Positions 26,673-36,413 of a stretch of DNA of 64,000 nt are shown here, in pieces. How positions within the stretch are numbered: position 1 is the first letter of the stretch; every line of letters starts with the position of its first letter. The stretch lies in assembly GCF_014656355.1 (NCBI RefSeq), contig NZ_BNCG01000008.1, forward strand, positions 1 to 64,000, written 5' to 3'. A program made the translations under genes and the position numbers. The notes beneath the pieces are model-generated. The model was not told the origin of the DNA. It saw nothing but the letters and a program-made list of their open reading frames with translations, and ran no database searches. Source of the DNA: Camelimonas fluminis (GTDB lineage: Bacteria; Pseudomonadota; Alphaproteobacteria; Rhizobiales; Beijerinckiaceae).

Positions 26673-27212
26673 GGCGATGCCTGGGGTAGCGGGCGCAGGA
26701 ACGCGTCCTGACGCGGAGCGCTCCCGGACGCCGCGTCTCAATACATGAAAAAACAGCTTCACTGTCCGGACTGGGCGGCCATGGCCGCATCCAGCAGGAC
26801 AGGTTGGAGCGCGTCAGGTAGAACCAGGGCGCGGACACGCTCTTGTCGCTTTGATTTGACGCTGTTTCCTGACAGGAAGCGCCCGCCCGGTCTGGCGGGT
26901 CTCCGGTCGGGAGCGCCCGTAACTCACGGCGTCATTGCGACGTCGCGCCTGTGGCCTGGCCGCCGCCGGCGCATCCGCCAGCAAAGTCCTGAACGCCGCC
27001 AGGGATCTGCCAGAACCCGATGAGGCTCATCAGTTCCTGGCATAAGGCATGTCATGCATGGTCACGACGTCCACTCCAGATGATCAGGCGTCCGAGAAAA
27101 GGGCGCCTTCATCCCATTGATCACAACAAGTTGCAAGCGGATGACAGACATGCGCCCATCACATGAATACCGGTGATGCGCCGCAGCCACATCCCGCTGG
27201 CCTTGACGGAGT
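26673..27212. other. Non-coding gap
   Basis: About 540 bp between the exporter promoter side and the 3' end of the metal transporter operon. No gene, RNA or strong hairpin was recognised. Confidence 0.4.
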
Positions 27213-28067
27213 TCAGGCGCCAGCCCCTCCAGCCTCGCGGGCGCGACGCTGGCGCCAGCGGCTGACCAGCATGGCGGCGATGAACATCACGGCAAGGCAC
27301 AGCACGATCGTCGGCCCTGGCGCGCTATCGAGGTGATAGCTGGCGAAGACGCCGGCGACCGCCGCCAGCATGTTGGCCGCCACAGCGATCGGCAGCATGC
27401 GCGACAGGCGGCGGGTGAGCAGGAAGCCGATGGCGCCGGGGGCGATCAGCAGGGCGATGGCGAGCACCAGCCCCGCGGTGCTCAACGCGCCGACGATGGC
27501 CAGCGAAATCAGCGCCAGCAAGCCGTAGTGCAACAGCCTGACGGGCAGGCCGACGACGCGCGCCTGCACCGGGTCGAAGGCGTGCAGCGCCAGGTCGCGC
27601 CAGCGCAGCGCCATCACCAGCACAACGGCGGCGGCGATCGCTCCGGAGAGGATCAGGTCCTTCGGCCCGACGCCAAGCAGATCGCCGAACAGGATGTGCT
27701 CCAGGTGTATGTCGGTGTCGACGGCGCGATACAACACCAGGCCGAGACCAAACATGCCGGCGAACACCACGCCCAGCAGGGTGTCCTGACGGATGCGGCT
27801 GTTCTCCTGCAGATAGCCGGCCGCCAGGGCGCAGCCCATGCCTGCGGCGAAGGCGCCAACGCCAAACGGTATGCCAAGGATGTAGGCGAGAACCACGCCG
27901 GGGAAGACGGCGTGGGAAATGGCGTCGCCCAGCAACGCCCAGCCACGCAGAACCATAAAGCAGGAAAGCAGGGCGGTCGGAATCGCCACCAGTTGCGCCA
28001 CGAGAAAGGCCTGACGCATGAAATCGGCGCTGAACGGCCCGGCCAGAAAAGCGGAAAGCGCAGTCAT
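27213..28067 (-). CDS. sitD: Metal ABC transporter permease (SitD-like)
   Basis: 284 aa, about eight membrane helices, ABC-3 family. LGDAISHAVFPGVVLAYILG is the conserved loop seen in Mn/Fe/Zn permeases, and LLIAPGAIGFLLTRRLSRML is the conserved late segment. It pairs with the other permease to form the channel of a Mn2+/Fe2+ importer. Start ATG at 28067 overlaps the stop of the preceding permease gene by four bases (ATGA), so the two are translationally coupled. The open frame extends far upstream in another gene's shadow and was trimmed. The C terminus is Arg-rich (SRWRQRRAREAG), as usual for a cytoplasmic tail. Confidence 0.9.
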   Translation of the reverse strand: MTALSAFLAGPFSADFMRQAFLVAQLVAIPTALLSCFMVLRGWALLGDAISHAVFPGVVLAYILGIPFGVGAFAAGMGCALAAGYLQENSRIRQDTLLGVVFAGMFGLGLVLYRAVDTDIHLEHILFGDLLGVGPKDLILSGAIAAAVVLVMALRWRDLALHAFDPVQARVVGLPVRLLHYGLLALISLAIVGALSTAGLVLAIALLIAPGAIGFLLTRRLSRMLPIAVAANMLAAVAGVFASYHLDSAPGPTIVLCLAVMFIAAMLVSRWRQRRAREAGGAGA

Positions 28068-28954
28068 GACGCGGATCTTTCCTGCGTATCCTTGCCGGGC
28101 GGATTTTCCGCGCCCGACGCGGCCAGCAGCCGCCGTGCGGCGAGCAGGCCGCGCCGGGGCGCGAAAACGAAGGCCAGCAGGAACACCAGCGTCTGCAACA
28201 CCACGATCACGCCGCCGGTGGCGCCGTTGAGGTAATAGCTGATCCAGGCGCCGAGAAAGCTGGTGACAGAGCCGATGGCGACGCTGATGGCCAGCACCCG
28301 GCCAAAACGGTCGCTGAGCAGAAACGCCGTGGCGCCTGGGGTCACCACCAGGCAGATCACCAGAAACGCGCCCACCGTCTGCATCGCCGCCACGGTGCAG
28401 GCGGCCAGCAGGGTGAAGAACATCAGCCGCAGGGCGGTGACCCGCAGCCCAACCGCACGCGCGTGGGTTTCGTCGAAGAACATGGCGGCCAGATCGCGCC
28501 ACGTCAGCAACAGCGCCGCAAGCGATGCGCCGGCGATAACCACCAGTTGCACCGTGTCGCCGCGGGTGATCGCCAGAATGTTGCCCATGATGATGGTCTG
28601 GATGTCGACCGGCGTCGGCGACACTGAGGTCATGAACAGGCCAAGGGCGAAGAAGGTCGAGAACGTCAGGCCGATGATGACGTCCTCTTTCAGCCGGGTG
28701 CGCTGGTTGAGGAACAGGATGGCCGCGGCGGCGAGACCACCGGAGAAGAAGGCGCCGATGGAAAACGGCAGCCCCAGCATCCAGGCGCCCGCGACGCCGG
28801 GCACGATGGCGTGCGACAGGGCGTCGCCAATCAGCGACCAGCCCTTCAGCATCAGAAAGGCGGCGAGAAAGGCGCAGACCCCACCCACCAGCGCCGACAC
28901 CCACATGGCGTTGACCATATAGGCGTAGGAAAAGGGTTCGAGCAGCGCGCTCAC
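28064..28954 (-). CDS. sitC: Metal ABC transporter permease (SitC-like)
   Basis: 296 aa, ABC-3 family, with about eight helices. LIGDALSHAIVPGVAGAWML matches the same conserved loop as in its partner, and LVVTPGATAFLLSDRFGRVL is the late motif. ISYYLNGATGG precedes the last helix. It overlaps both neighbours by four bases, fixing its place between the ATPase and the second permease. Two different permeases in one operon is the hallmark of the Sit/Yfe class rather than ZnuABC, which has one. Together they import Mn2+ and probably Fe2+. Confidence 0.9.
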   Translation of the reverse strand: MSALLEPFSYAYMVNAMWVSALVGGVCAFLAAFLMLKGWSLIGDALSHAIVPGVAGAWMLGLPFSIGAFFSGGLAAAAILFLNQRTRLKEDVIIGLTFSTFFALGLFMTSVSPTPVDIQTIIMGNILAITRGDTVQLVVIAGASLAALLLTWRDLAAMFFDETHARAVGLRVTALRLMFFTLLAACTVAAMQTVGAFLVICLVVTPGATAFLLSDRFGRVLAISVAIGSVTSFLGAWISYYLNGATGGVIVVLQTLVFLLAFVFAPRRGLLAARRLLAASGAENPPGKDTQERSAS

Positions 28955-29817
28955 GCGGCCCCTCCCCGCGTGTGGTCATCGCTGGCGGGGGATGTCGCCG
29001 GCAGCACCAGCGCGCGCTCGTCATCGGAGACCACATTGACGGCGCGGCCATCGGCGCCCGGCAAATCGATGCGGCGCAGACGGCCGCCAAAGGCGTTGCG
29101 CAGGTTGTCCTCGGTGAACACCTGGTTAATGGGGCCGCTGGCCAGCACCGTCTGGTTCAGCAGCACGGCGCGGTCACAAAACGTCGGCGCGCCGCCGAGA
29201 TCGTGGGTGGAGACCAGCATGCTGCGACCGCCGGCGCGCAGGTCGCGCAGCAAAGCGATGATGGCCTCCTCGGCCCCGACGTCAACGCCGGTGAACGGTT
29301 CGTCCAGCAGGATCAGCCGGGCGTCCTGGGCCAAAGCGCGGGCCAGGAACACCCGCTTGCGCTGGCCGCCGGAGAGTTCGCCAATTTGCCTGCGCCGGAA
29401 ATCCAGCATGCCGACCCGGCCGAGCGCCGTGGCGACCGCCTCGCGGTCCTGCGGTTTGGGGCGGCGCAAAAAACCCATGTGGCCATAGCGACCCATCATG
29501 ACCACATCATCGACCAGCACCGGAAAGTTCCAGTCCACGTCTTCGCTCTGTGGCACATAGGCGACGGCGTGGCGGCGAAGGGCCTCGCCCACCGGCGCGC
29601 CAAAAATGCTGATGGCGCCGGAGGCCAGCGGCGCGATGCCCATGATGGCCTTGAACAAGGTGGACTTGCCGCTGCCATTCACGCCCACCAGCGCGGTGAT
29701 CGAGCCGGAGGGCACGACGAACGCGGCGTTGTCCAGCGCCTTGCGCCCGTTGCGATAGACCACGGAGGCCCGATCCACGGAGATCGCGGGCGCCTCCGCC
29801 GACGCCATGTCATTCAT
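28951..29817 (-). CDS. sitB: Metal ABC transporter ATPase (SitB-like)
   Basis: 288 aa. Walker A GVNGSGKST (about 44-52), Q-loop VPQSEDVDW, ABC signature ELSGGQRKR, Walker B LILLDEPF and H-loop STHD are all present. The family-specific VPQSEDVDWNFPV stretch is characteristic of the Mn/Fe-type importers. It powers the two permeases encoded next. The ATG overlaps the substrate-binding protein stop and the stop overlaps the next ATG, each by four bases, so all four genes form one tightly coupled operon. A C-terminal extension of about 40 residues after the canonical fold is present. Confidence 0.92.
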   Translation of the reverse strand: MNDMASAEAPAISVDRASVVYRNGRKALDNAAFVVPSGSITALVGVNGSGKSTLFKAIMGIAPLASGAISIFGAPVGEALRRHAVAYVPQSEDVDWNFPVLVDDVVMMGRYGHMGFLRRPKPQDREAVATALGRVGMLDFRRRQIGELSGGQRKRVFLARALAQDARLILLDEPFTGVDVGAEEAIIALLRDLRAGGRSMLVSTHDLGGAPTFCDRAVLLNQTVLASGPINQVFTEDNLRNAFGGRLRRIDLPGADGRAVNVVSDDERALVLPATSPASDDHTRGGAA

Positions 29818-30785
29818 TTTTGCGCCCCGCCAGATCCGGTCTTCTGGCCGTCATTCTGCTGTCCGGACAGGCCATCGGCAATCGTCGACGCCGTGACTTT
29901 CAGCAGATCAAGATAGGTCGGCGCCGGCCCGTCTGGCTCACTGAGGCTGTCGACATAAAGGACGCCGCCATAGCGGGCGCCGGTTTCCTGGGCCACCTGG
30001 CGCGCCGGCTTGTCCGAAACGGTGTTTTCACTGAACACAGCCGGAATCTGGTGCTGGCGCACGGCGTCGATCACCTTGCGCACCTGCTGCGGCGCGCCCT
30101 GCTGGTCGGCGTTGATCGGCCACAGATAGATTTCCTTCAGACCGAAATCCCGCGCCAGATAGCTGAAGGCGCCCTCGCTGGTCGCCAGCCAGCGACGGTT
30201 TTCCGGGATCGCCGCCAGCCGCTCGCGGATCGGCGCCGCCACCGCGGCGATCTTCTGCTTGTAGGCCTCGGCGTTGGCCTGGTAGGCGGCGGCGTTGGCC
30301 GGGTCCTTGCGCGCCAGGGCGTCGCGGATGTTGTCGACATAGATCGCCGCCGCCGCCGGCGACATCCAGGCGTGCGGATTGGGTTTGCCGTTGTAGGGCC
30401 CCTCGCCGATGCCGATGGGCGTCACGCCGGCGCTGACCACCACCTGCTCGGCGCCCTTCAGATGCTGGAGAAATTTCTCGAACCAGACTTCGAGGTTCAG
30501 GCCGTTGTTCAGCACCAGATCAGCGTCACGCGCCCGCATGATATCCTTCGGCGTCGGCTGGTACTGGTGGATCTCGGCCCCGGGGCGGGTAATCGAGACC
30601 ACGTCGGCGTGATCGCCGGCGACGTTGCGGGCCATGTCGGCCAGGATGGTGAAGGTCGTCGCCACCTTGAGCCGGTGCTCCGTCGCGGCGGCGGACGACG
30701 CGCTGGCCGCCACGCCAGGGACGATGGTCAGGGCAATGATCAGGGCGGACGCCAACCGGCGCCAGAAGGGCTTGCGCATCATCAT
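29814..30785 (-). CDS. sitA: Periplasmic Mn/Fe-binding protein of the Sit/Yfe/Mnt class
   Basis: 323 aa, cluster 9 substrate-binding protein with a Sec signal (about 1-35, ending AAATEH). The four metal ligands are visible as His 73 (EIHQYQPT), His 138 (NPHAWMSP), Glu 204 (TSEGAFSY) and Asp 279 (LYVDS). The His2-Glu-Asp set marks Mn/Fe carriers, whereas Zn carriers such as ZnuA use a third His and a His-rich loop, which is absent. Three ATG codons stand in a row at the start; GAGG lies upstream. It is first in the operon, behind a candidate Mur/Fur box at 30817-30831. Confidence 0.92.
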   Translation of the reverse strand: MMMRKPFWRRLASALIIALTIVPGVAASASSAAATEHRLKVATTFTILADMARNVAGDHADVVSITRPGAEIHQYQPTPKDIMRARDADLVLNNGLNLEVWFEKFLQHLKGAEQVVVSAGVTPIGIGEGPYNGKPNPHAWMSPAAAAIYVDNIRDALARKDPANAAAYQANAEAYKQKIAAVAAPIRERLAAIPENRRWLATSEGAFSYLARDFGLKEIYLWPINADQQGAPQQVRKVIDAVRQHQIPAVFSENTVSDKPARQVAQETGARYGGVLYVDSLSEPDGPAPTYLDLLKVTASTIADGLSGQQNDGQKTGSGGAQK

Positions 30786-31135
30786 CTACCGTCGCCTCAT
30801 GCTCATCAGATGCAGTTGCGAATGAATTGCAGATAATGTCACCGTCAACCGCCGTCAAGCGCTAACAGGATTTCTGGCGGCGGCAAGGCCGCCCCTCGTC
30901 AGCCGCGCGACGATCATTGCTTTCCATTCAGGGCGGAACGCCTTATATGAACACGCGACGGCGACGCATCGCCGTTTCGCGTTTGCTCCGGAGTTATCTG
31001 CGTTGGACCAGTTCTGATCCTGCGGGCCGCACGGCCCGGACCCAGGAACAACAGCCTCAGGCAGCGCCAGTTTGCTGAAACCGGCATTGCTGCGCGCGGG
31101 GCTGCAGAATCTGACGCACTCCGGATTTCTCTCAC
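30786..31135. promoter_or_regulatory. Divergent promoter region of the metal transporter operon
   Basis: 350 bp between the divergently read metal transporter operon and the ABC-F gene. It contains the Mur-like box described separately. The remainder shows no gene or recognisable RNA. Confidence 0.5.
30817..30831 (-). promoter_or_regulatory. Candidate Mur/Fur box upstream of sitA
   Basis: On the coding strand this reads TGCAATTCATTCGCA, an imperfect palindrome with TGC and GCA ends. It is 31 bp before the first ATG and close in form to Mur/Fur sites of alphaproteobacteria (TGCAAAT...GCA type). It would repress the operon when Mn2+ or Fe2+ is plentiful. Confidence 0.5.
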
Positions 31136-32734
31136 ATGTTTCTCACCTTCGATGCCGTTTCGGCGGCGACGCCGGATCATCACGTCCTGTTCCGCGATCT
31201 GACGCTGACCGTCGGGGCGGAGCGCATCGGGCTTGTCGGTCGCAACGGCGCAGGCAAATCCACCCTGCTCAAAATGGCCGCTGGCGCGCTTGCGCCATCG
31301 CGCGGCGGCGTCGCCCGGCGCGGCTCCGTCGGCATGCTGGAGCAGGACTGGCCGCCGGACCAGAGCATCGCCCAGGCGCTGGGCGTTGACAGGGCGCTGG
31401 CCGTTCTGGAGCGCGTGCTGGCCGGCAACTGAAGCGCCGACGACTTCGACGCCGCCGACTGGAGCCTGGAGGAGCGGCTTGGCGACGCCATGGCCCGCGC
31501 CGCCATGGCGGGCACGACCGTTGATCGCAGCATCGGCTCGCTGTCAGGCGGCGAGCGCGTCCGCATCGGCGTCGCCCGGCTGTTGCTGCAGGCGCCGGAT
31601 CTGCTGCTGCTGGATGAGCCGACCAACAATCTTGATGCGGAGGGTCGCGCGCTGGTTCACCGTCTGATCAGGGAGTGGCGCGGCGGCGTTCTCGTCGCCA
31701 GCCATGACCGCAGCCTGCTCGAACACATGGATCGCATTGTCGAACTGACCCCGGTTGGCGTGCATGTGGTTGGCGGCGGCTGGTCAGCCTTCGCCGCCGT
31801 TCGCGACGCCGAACGCGCCCGGGCAGCGGCCGAAGCAGAGCAGGCCAGCGCCGCGCTGCGCGCGGCTGAGCGCGAGGCCCAACGCCAACGCGAAGCAAAA
31901 GACAGACGCGACAAGGCCGGACGCGCCTTCGCCGCGCGGGGGGCCGAGCCAAAAATCCTGCTCGGCGCCAGGGCCAACCGCGCCGAAAACACGGGCGGGC
32001 GGGCGCGGCGGATCAGCGAGCGCCTTGTCAGCAACGCCGCAACACAGGCCGAAGTCACCCAGGCGCGGGTGGAAATTCTGACGCCGCTGACGATCAGCCT
32101 GCCCGCGACGCAACTGCCGTCAGACACGGACGTTCTGACGCTTGAGCATGTGACCGCGACGCGGGGCGATCGCCTGTTTGGTCCGTGGTCGCTGCATTTG
32201 CGCGGCCCCGAGCGGGTGGCTGTCAGCGGGCCGAACGGCGCCGGAAAATCCACGTTGCTGGCGATCGCCGCCGGCTTGCTGCCGGCTTCTGGCGGCCACG
32301 CGCGCCGGGCGGAGGGTCGCGTCGTCATGCTCGACCAGCATGTCAGCCTGCTCGACGCCGGGACCAGCATTCTCGACAACTTCCGCCGGCTCAATCCGCA
32401 ACTGGAGATCAACGACGCTTTCGCAGCCTGCGCCCGCTTCGCCTTTCGCAACCGCGACGCCCTGCGGCTGGTCGGAACCCTGTCCGGCGGCGAACGCATG
32501 CGCGCCGGCCTTGCCTGCACGCTCGCTGGCGCGACGCCGCCATGGTTGCTGGCGCTGGATGAGCCGACCAACCATCTGGACATCGCATCGGTCGAATTGC
32601 TGGAGCAGGCCCTCGGCGCCTTCGATGGCGCGCTGCTCGTAGTCAGCCACGACGCCGCGTTTCTGGAAGGCCTGGGAATCACGCGCCGCCTTGACGTACG
32701 GGAACTGGCGCCAGCGCATTTTCGCGAAAAGTGA
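31136..32734 (+). pseudogene. ABC-F family ATPase interrupted by an in-frame TGA
   Basis: The frame runs 533 codons and encodes a soluble ABC-F protein (Uup/EttA relatives; ribosome-associated). It has two ATPase domains: Walker A GRNGAGKST and GPNGAGKST, signatures LSGGERVR and LSGGERMR, and Walker B LLLLDEPTNNLD and LLALDEPTNHLD. Between them lies an Arg/Ala/Glu-rich linker. Codon 99 (31430-31432) is TGA, lying exactly where family members continue (ADDFDAADW follows in the same frame). Without readthrough, only a 98-residue piece with the first Walker A is made, plus perhaps a 414-residue piece restarting at ATG 31490. All other family motifs look intact, so this is a very recent nonsense mutation, a sequencing error or recoding. 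Confidence 0.85.
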
Positions 32735-32810
32735 AGCCCGCATTTCTTGGAGACAATGCGTCAGCGTAAAGAGAGGGAGCATTTTTGGTGAACGGGTTTT
32801 CACCAGAGAT

Positions 32811-32845
32811 GCTCAAAAAGAAAAACGGCGGCCCGACGGCCGCCG
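32811..32845 (-). terminator. Rho-independent terminator of the acyl-CoA synthetase gene
   Basis: Perfect 8-bp stem (CGGCGGCC at 32826-32833, GGCCGCCG at 32838-32845) with a four-base loop. On the minus strand the stem is followed by a T-rich run (TTTTTCTTTTT). It lies about 70 bp past the synthetase stop. Confidence 0.88.
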
Positions 32846-32873
32846 CATCGCTCGCTGGACCAGGCGGGTTTTC

Positions 32874-32902
32874 CCGGGCGAAGCGGACGCCGCTTCGCCC
32901 GG
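32874..32902. repeat. Palindromic repeat, copy 1
   Basis: 13-bp perfect arms around ACG; the core arms are GCGAAGCGG and CCGCTTCGC. The same core recurs at 45189-45209. Both copies sit just past the 3' end of a gene, like a dispersed palindromic repeat. Confidence 0.7.
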
Positions 32903-32916
32903 AAACGCCAGCAGGT

Positions 32917-34527
32917 TCAGGCCGGGAACATCTCGCGCAATTTCAGCTTGAAGAATTTGCCGGTGGAGGTGCGCGGAATGGCGTCCAGCACCTCGTAACG
33001 GTCCGGCAGCTGCCATTTGGCGAACTGACGCTCGAGAATCTGGTTCAGCTCTTCCGCCGTCGCCGTCTGGCCGGGCTTCAGCACGATGCAGGCCAGCGGC
33101 CGCTCGTTCCACTTCTCGTGCGGGATGGCGATGACCGCCGCCTCGGCCACCGCCGGATGCGACATCAGCGCATTTTCCATGTCCACCGAACTGATCCACT
33201 CGCCGCCGCTCTTGATGAGGTCCTTGGTGCGATCGGTGATGCGCATGTAGCCATCCCTGTCGAACACCGCCACGTCGCCGGTGCGCAGCCAGCCGTCCGG
33301 CGTGTGCTTGTCCGGATCGGCCGGAACGCGGAAATATTCCCCGGTGATGTACGGACCGCGGATCTGCAGTTCGCCCGGGGTCTTGCCGTCCCACGGCGTC
33401 TCCTGGCCCTCATCGTCGATGAGGCGGATTTCCACCAGCGTCGCCGGGATGCCGGCGGTGGCGGCGAGGCGGAATTTCTCCTCCTCGCTGACATCTTCCA
33501 GCTCCGGCTTGATGTAGCTGATTGTGCCCAGCGGCGACGTCTCGGTCATGCCCCAGCCCTGGAACAGGGTGACGCCGCGCTCGGCGAAGGAGCGGATCAG
33601 GCTTTCCGGCGCGGCGGAGCCGCCGACGAGGCTGCGCATGTCATCCGGCAGCTTCCACCGGCCCGGATTGGCCTCCATGAACTGGATCAGCGACAGCCAG
33701 ATGGTCGGCACGCCGAGGGCCATGGTCGGCTGCGTCTCCTGGATCAGGTCGAGCAGATCGTCGCCATGCAGGTGCGGGCCGGGCATGATCATGCTGGCGC
33801 CGGTCATCACCGCCGCATAGGGCAGGCCCCAGCAATTGGCGTGGAACATCGGCGTCACCGCCAGCACCCGGTCACGGCTGCGCAGGCAGCAATGGTCCGG
33901 CAGGCTGGTGGTGAGGGAGTGCAGCACCGTGGAGCGGTGCGAATAGGCGACGCCCTTCGGCCGGCCGGTGGTGCCGGAGGTGTAGCACAGGCCCACCGCG
34001 TCGTTCTCGTCATGAGGCGCCGGCGTGAACGGCTTGCCCCTGTGGGGGCCCAGCAAGGTTTCGTAGTTGTGCAGGCCGTCCGGAATGGCGACGTCGCCGC
34101 TGAACGGGAACACGATCACATGGTCGAATTTGTAGGCGCGCGCCACCTGCTCGTACAGCGGCAGCAGCACGTCGTCGACGATCAGCACGGTTGAACCGGC
34201 GTGATCGGCGATCCAGGCAATCTCCTCGCCGGAAAGGCGCAGATTGAGCGTGTGCATCACGCCGCCAACCAGCGGAATGCCGAAATAGCACTCCAGATGG
34301 GCGTTATGGTTCCAGCAAAGGGTGGCGACGCGATCGCCCGGCTTCACGCCAAGCCCCTGCAGGGCGTGGGCAAGCGCCCGGGTGCGATCGGCGACCTCCG
34401 CGTAGTTCTGCACCCGCAGCGACTTGTCAGGAAGACGCGAGGTAATGGTCCGGCTGCCAAACAGCCTGTCAAGCCGCGCGAACATCGTGTTCAGCGACAG
34501 CTGCGTCGGCATCATCGTGGATTTCAT
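32917..34527 (-). CDS. Medium/long-chain acyl-CoA synthetase (AMP-forming)
   Basis: About 536 aa, ANL superfamily. It activates a carboxylic acid to acyl-AMP and then acyl-CoA. Motifs are [18 protein letters not shown] (A3), GWGMTETSP (A5), GWLRTGDVA (A7), [16 protein letters not shown] (A8) and [10 protein letters not shown] with the catalytic Lys near the C terminus. The FadD/AlkK-like fatty-acid branch is the best fit; chain length cannot be read. The start at 34527 is preceded by GGGGAG; ATG 34545 is an alternative, and longer frame extensions are rejected as low-complexity. A strong terminator follows. An SDR gene is divergent from it, and the two may serve one degradation pathway. Confidence 0.9.
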   Translation of the reverse strand: MKSTMMPTQLSLNTMFARLDRLFGSRTITSRLPDKSLRVQNYAEVADRTRALAHALQGLGVKPGDRVATLCWNHNAHLECYFGIPLVGGVMHTLNLRLSGEEIAWIADHAGSTVLIVDDVLLPLYEQVARAYKFDHVIVFPFSGDVAIPDGLHNYETLLGPHRGKPFTPAPHDENDAVGLCYTSGTTGRPKGVAYSHRSTVLHSLTTSLPDHCCLRSRDRVLAVTPMFHANCWGLPYAAVMTGASMIMPGPHLHGDDLLDLIQETQPTMALGVPTIWLSLIQFMEANPGRWKLPDDMRSLVGGSAAPESLIRSFAERGVTLFQGWGMTETSPLGTISYIKPELEDVSEEEKFRLAATAGIPATLVEIRLIDDEGQETPWDGKTPGELQIRGPYITGEYFRVPADPDKHTPDGWLRTGDVAVFDRDGYMRITDRTKDLIKSGGEWISSVDMENALMSHPAVAEAAVIAIPHEKWNERPLACIVLKPGQTATAEELNQILERQFAKWQLPDRYEVLDAIPRTSTGKFFKLKLREMFPA

Positions 34528-34843
34528 CGCGCTGGTGCTCCCCATGACGGGCACGGCCCGCCATGCGTCAGCCGCGCCGATTCCCTGCAATATTCGCATA
34601 GCGGAAGTGGGGTTTTCCCTGCAACCGTTCCGGCCCCCAACTTTCGCCGCAGGTCGCGCCGCGCCGGGCCGCCTCCCAAGGACGGCGACGCCCTCGCCAC
34701 GGACATTCACGCGATCTTCCGACAAACAGGTTTCCAGGCGCGCCGGAATTGCGTAGCAACACGGCAACCAATGTTCGCTGCACGCATCACCGAACATCCA
34801 ACGAGCCGGGCCCGACGCCTGGCTGAATTCAGAAGGAAACGCC
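34528..34843. promoter_or_regulatory. Divergent promoter region
   Basis: About 315 bp between the acyl-CoA synthetase and the SDR gene. No operator palindrome was recognised. It ends with the ribosome site AGAAGGAAAC of the SDR gene. Confidence 0.4.
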
Positions 34844-35629
34844 ATGAGCGCCGCAACCGACTTCCCGCTTCCCCATGTTTCGAACGACCTGACCGGCCAG
34901 GTCGCCCTGGTGACCGGCGCATCGTCCGGTCTTGGCCTGCGCTTCGCCAAGGTGCTGGCCGCCTGCGGCGCGAAGGTCGCAATCACCGGCCGGCGCATTG
35001 AGCGGCTCGAGCAGGTTGCCGAAGAGATCCGCGCCGCCGGCGGCGTCGCCCTGCCGCTGCAGCTTGACGTGCAGGACGCCGACCAGCTGCTGGCCGTGGT
35101 GAAGAAAGCGGAAGCAGAGCTGGGAACGGTGACGATCCTCATCAACAACGCCGGCATTCCCGACGCCCAGCGCGCCGTGAAAATGTCGGTCGAGCTGATC
35201 GATTCCGTGCTCGACACCAATGTGCGCGCGCCTTACATCCTCTCCTGCGAGTTCGCCCGCCGCCTGATGGACGCTGGCAAGCCGGGCCGCATCGTCAACA
35301 TCGCCTCGGCCGCCGCCTACGAATACGCCGGCAATGGCGCGGCGCTGTATTCGGTCTCCAAAGCGGCCGTCGTGCGCATCACCGAGACGCTCGCCGTCGA
35401 GTGGGCGAAGTTCAACATCAACGTCAACGCCATTGCCCCTGGCGCATTCCACTCCGAGATGATGGACGGCATGCTGGCGCGCATGGGCGACATCGCCCAG
35501 CACTACCCGCGCAAGCGCCTCGGCCAGCCGGCCCAGCTCGACAGCACCCTGCTGTATCTGGTTTCGCCAGCCTCCGACTGCGTCACAGGCACCTGCGTGC
35601 GCGTTGACGACGGCCAGCACAGCCGCTGA
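34844..35629 (+). CDS. Short-chain dehydrogenase/reductase (SDR)
   Basis: 261 aa classical SDR. TGASSGLG (about 24-31) binds the dinucleotide, INNAG is conserved, and the catalytic triad lies in NIASAAAYEY (Ser) and YSVSK (Tyr and Lys). VNAIAPGAFHSEM is the usual segment after the active site. TGRR after the second strand gives Arg at the cofactor-discriminating position, which hints at NADP(H), but this is only suggestive. It resembles 3-oxoacyl-ACP or 3-hydroxyacyl-CoA type reductases, yet the substrate cannot be named. It is divergent from an acyl-CoA synthetase and followed by a strong terminator, so it is monocistronic. Confidence 0.88.
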   Translation: MSAATDFPLPHVSNDLTGQVALVTGASSGLGLRFAKVLAACGAKVAITGRRIERLEQVAEEIRAAGGVALPLQLDVQDADQLLAVVKKAEAELGTVTILINNAGIPDAQRAVKMSVELIDSVLDTNVRAPYILSCEFARRLMDAGKPGRIVNIASAAAYEYAGNGAALYSVSKAAVVRITETLAVEWAKFNINVNAIAPGAFHSEMMDGMLARMGDIAQHYPRKRLGQPAQLDSTLLYLVSPASDCVTGTCVRVDDGQHSR

Positions 35630-35681
35630 GGGCCATCGGGGCGACGGCAAGCCCGTCGCCCATGCCCTGTCCAAACACAGC

Positions 35682-35708
35682 AAAGGCGCCGCAAGGCGCC
35701 TTTCATTT
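35682..35708 (+). terminator. Rho-independent terminator of the SDR gene
   Basis: Perfect 9-bp stem (AAAGGCGCC at 35682-35690, GGCGCCTTT at 35695-35703) closed by a GCAA tetraloop of the stable GNRA type and followed by CATTTT. It stands about 50 bp after the SDR stop. Confidence 0.88.
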
Positions 35709-35784
35709 TGGCCGTCGGACTGGAGAACTGCGGCGCCCCTGCCCCATTTTCGGAACCGGGGCAGCGGTCATCCGGTCATATGAT

Positions 35785-36045
35785 CTAGCGCGGCGACGAC
35801 ATCACGCCACGGCAACGTCCATCAGCAATCTTGAAGTTCAGTGGATCGCACGGAAGATTGTCCGTAGGGCAAATTTTCTCGCAAACGCGTCCGCCCTGCA
35901 CGCCATAGCGCGGATCGGCGCTCTGCCGCGTCTCGGGAGCGCCCCACGACTGGGGCGACGAACTGGCGGCGGCGGCGCCGGAAACGCCCAGCATGATGAC
36001 GCCCGCCGCGAGGCTCATTGCCGGGACAAACTGCTTCAAAATCAT
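35785..36045 (-). CDS. Small secreted Cys-containing protein
   Basis: 86 aa. A typical Sec signal (about 1-26: MILKQFVPAMSLAAGV, then IMLGVSGAAA) is followed by a short mature part with four cysteines (CEKICPTDNLPCDP and RCRG), enough for two disulfides. The start is supported by a near-perfect GGAGG five bases before the ATG. I recognise no family. It lies alone between the SDR terminator and purU, facing away from purU. A periplasmic or secreted role is inferred only from the signal peptide and cysteines. Confidence 0.65.
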   Translation of the reverse strand: MILKQFVPAMSLAAGVIMLGVSGAAAASSSPQSWGAPETRQSADPRYGVQGGRVCEKICPTDNLPCDPLNFKIADGRCRGVMSSPR

Positions 36046-36413
36046 GGCGGCCTCCAGATGGGTGTTTCGCAGACGCGCGCCATCGCCCGCCCGCAGGGTC
36101 TGTTTGTCTTTATGTGGCGGTTAGCCTGTTACTTACAACAGTTGGCGCCGCATACCCCCAATCTGGCGCGGCATTTCCGGCGCGAGCGTTGCAGGATGGC
36201 GTCAGGCGCACAGGCGCGTCGGCATGGGTTGATGGCGCCGCCACCCGCCGAACCGGCCATTTGCGGCGAAAACCGCCGCCATCAGACCTTCATTTTGTCG
36301 CATCTGGCCCCGGGGCCCTTACACATCCCCGCCGAACCTGCTCTAACGCCCGGGTGTGAGGAGCGTCGGCCAGTTTTGCTTGCGCTCCGCGTAACCATCG
36401 TGAGCCGCCTGCC
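36046..36413. promoter_or_regulatory. Divergent promoter region upstream of purU
   Basis: About 370 bp between the small secreted protein and purU. No riboswitch or operator was recognised. Confidence 0.4.
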
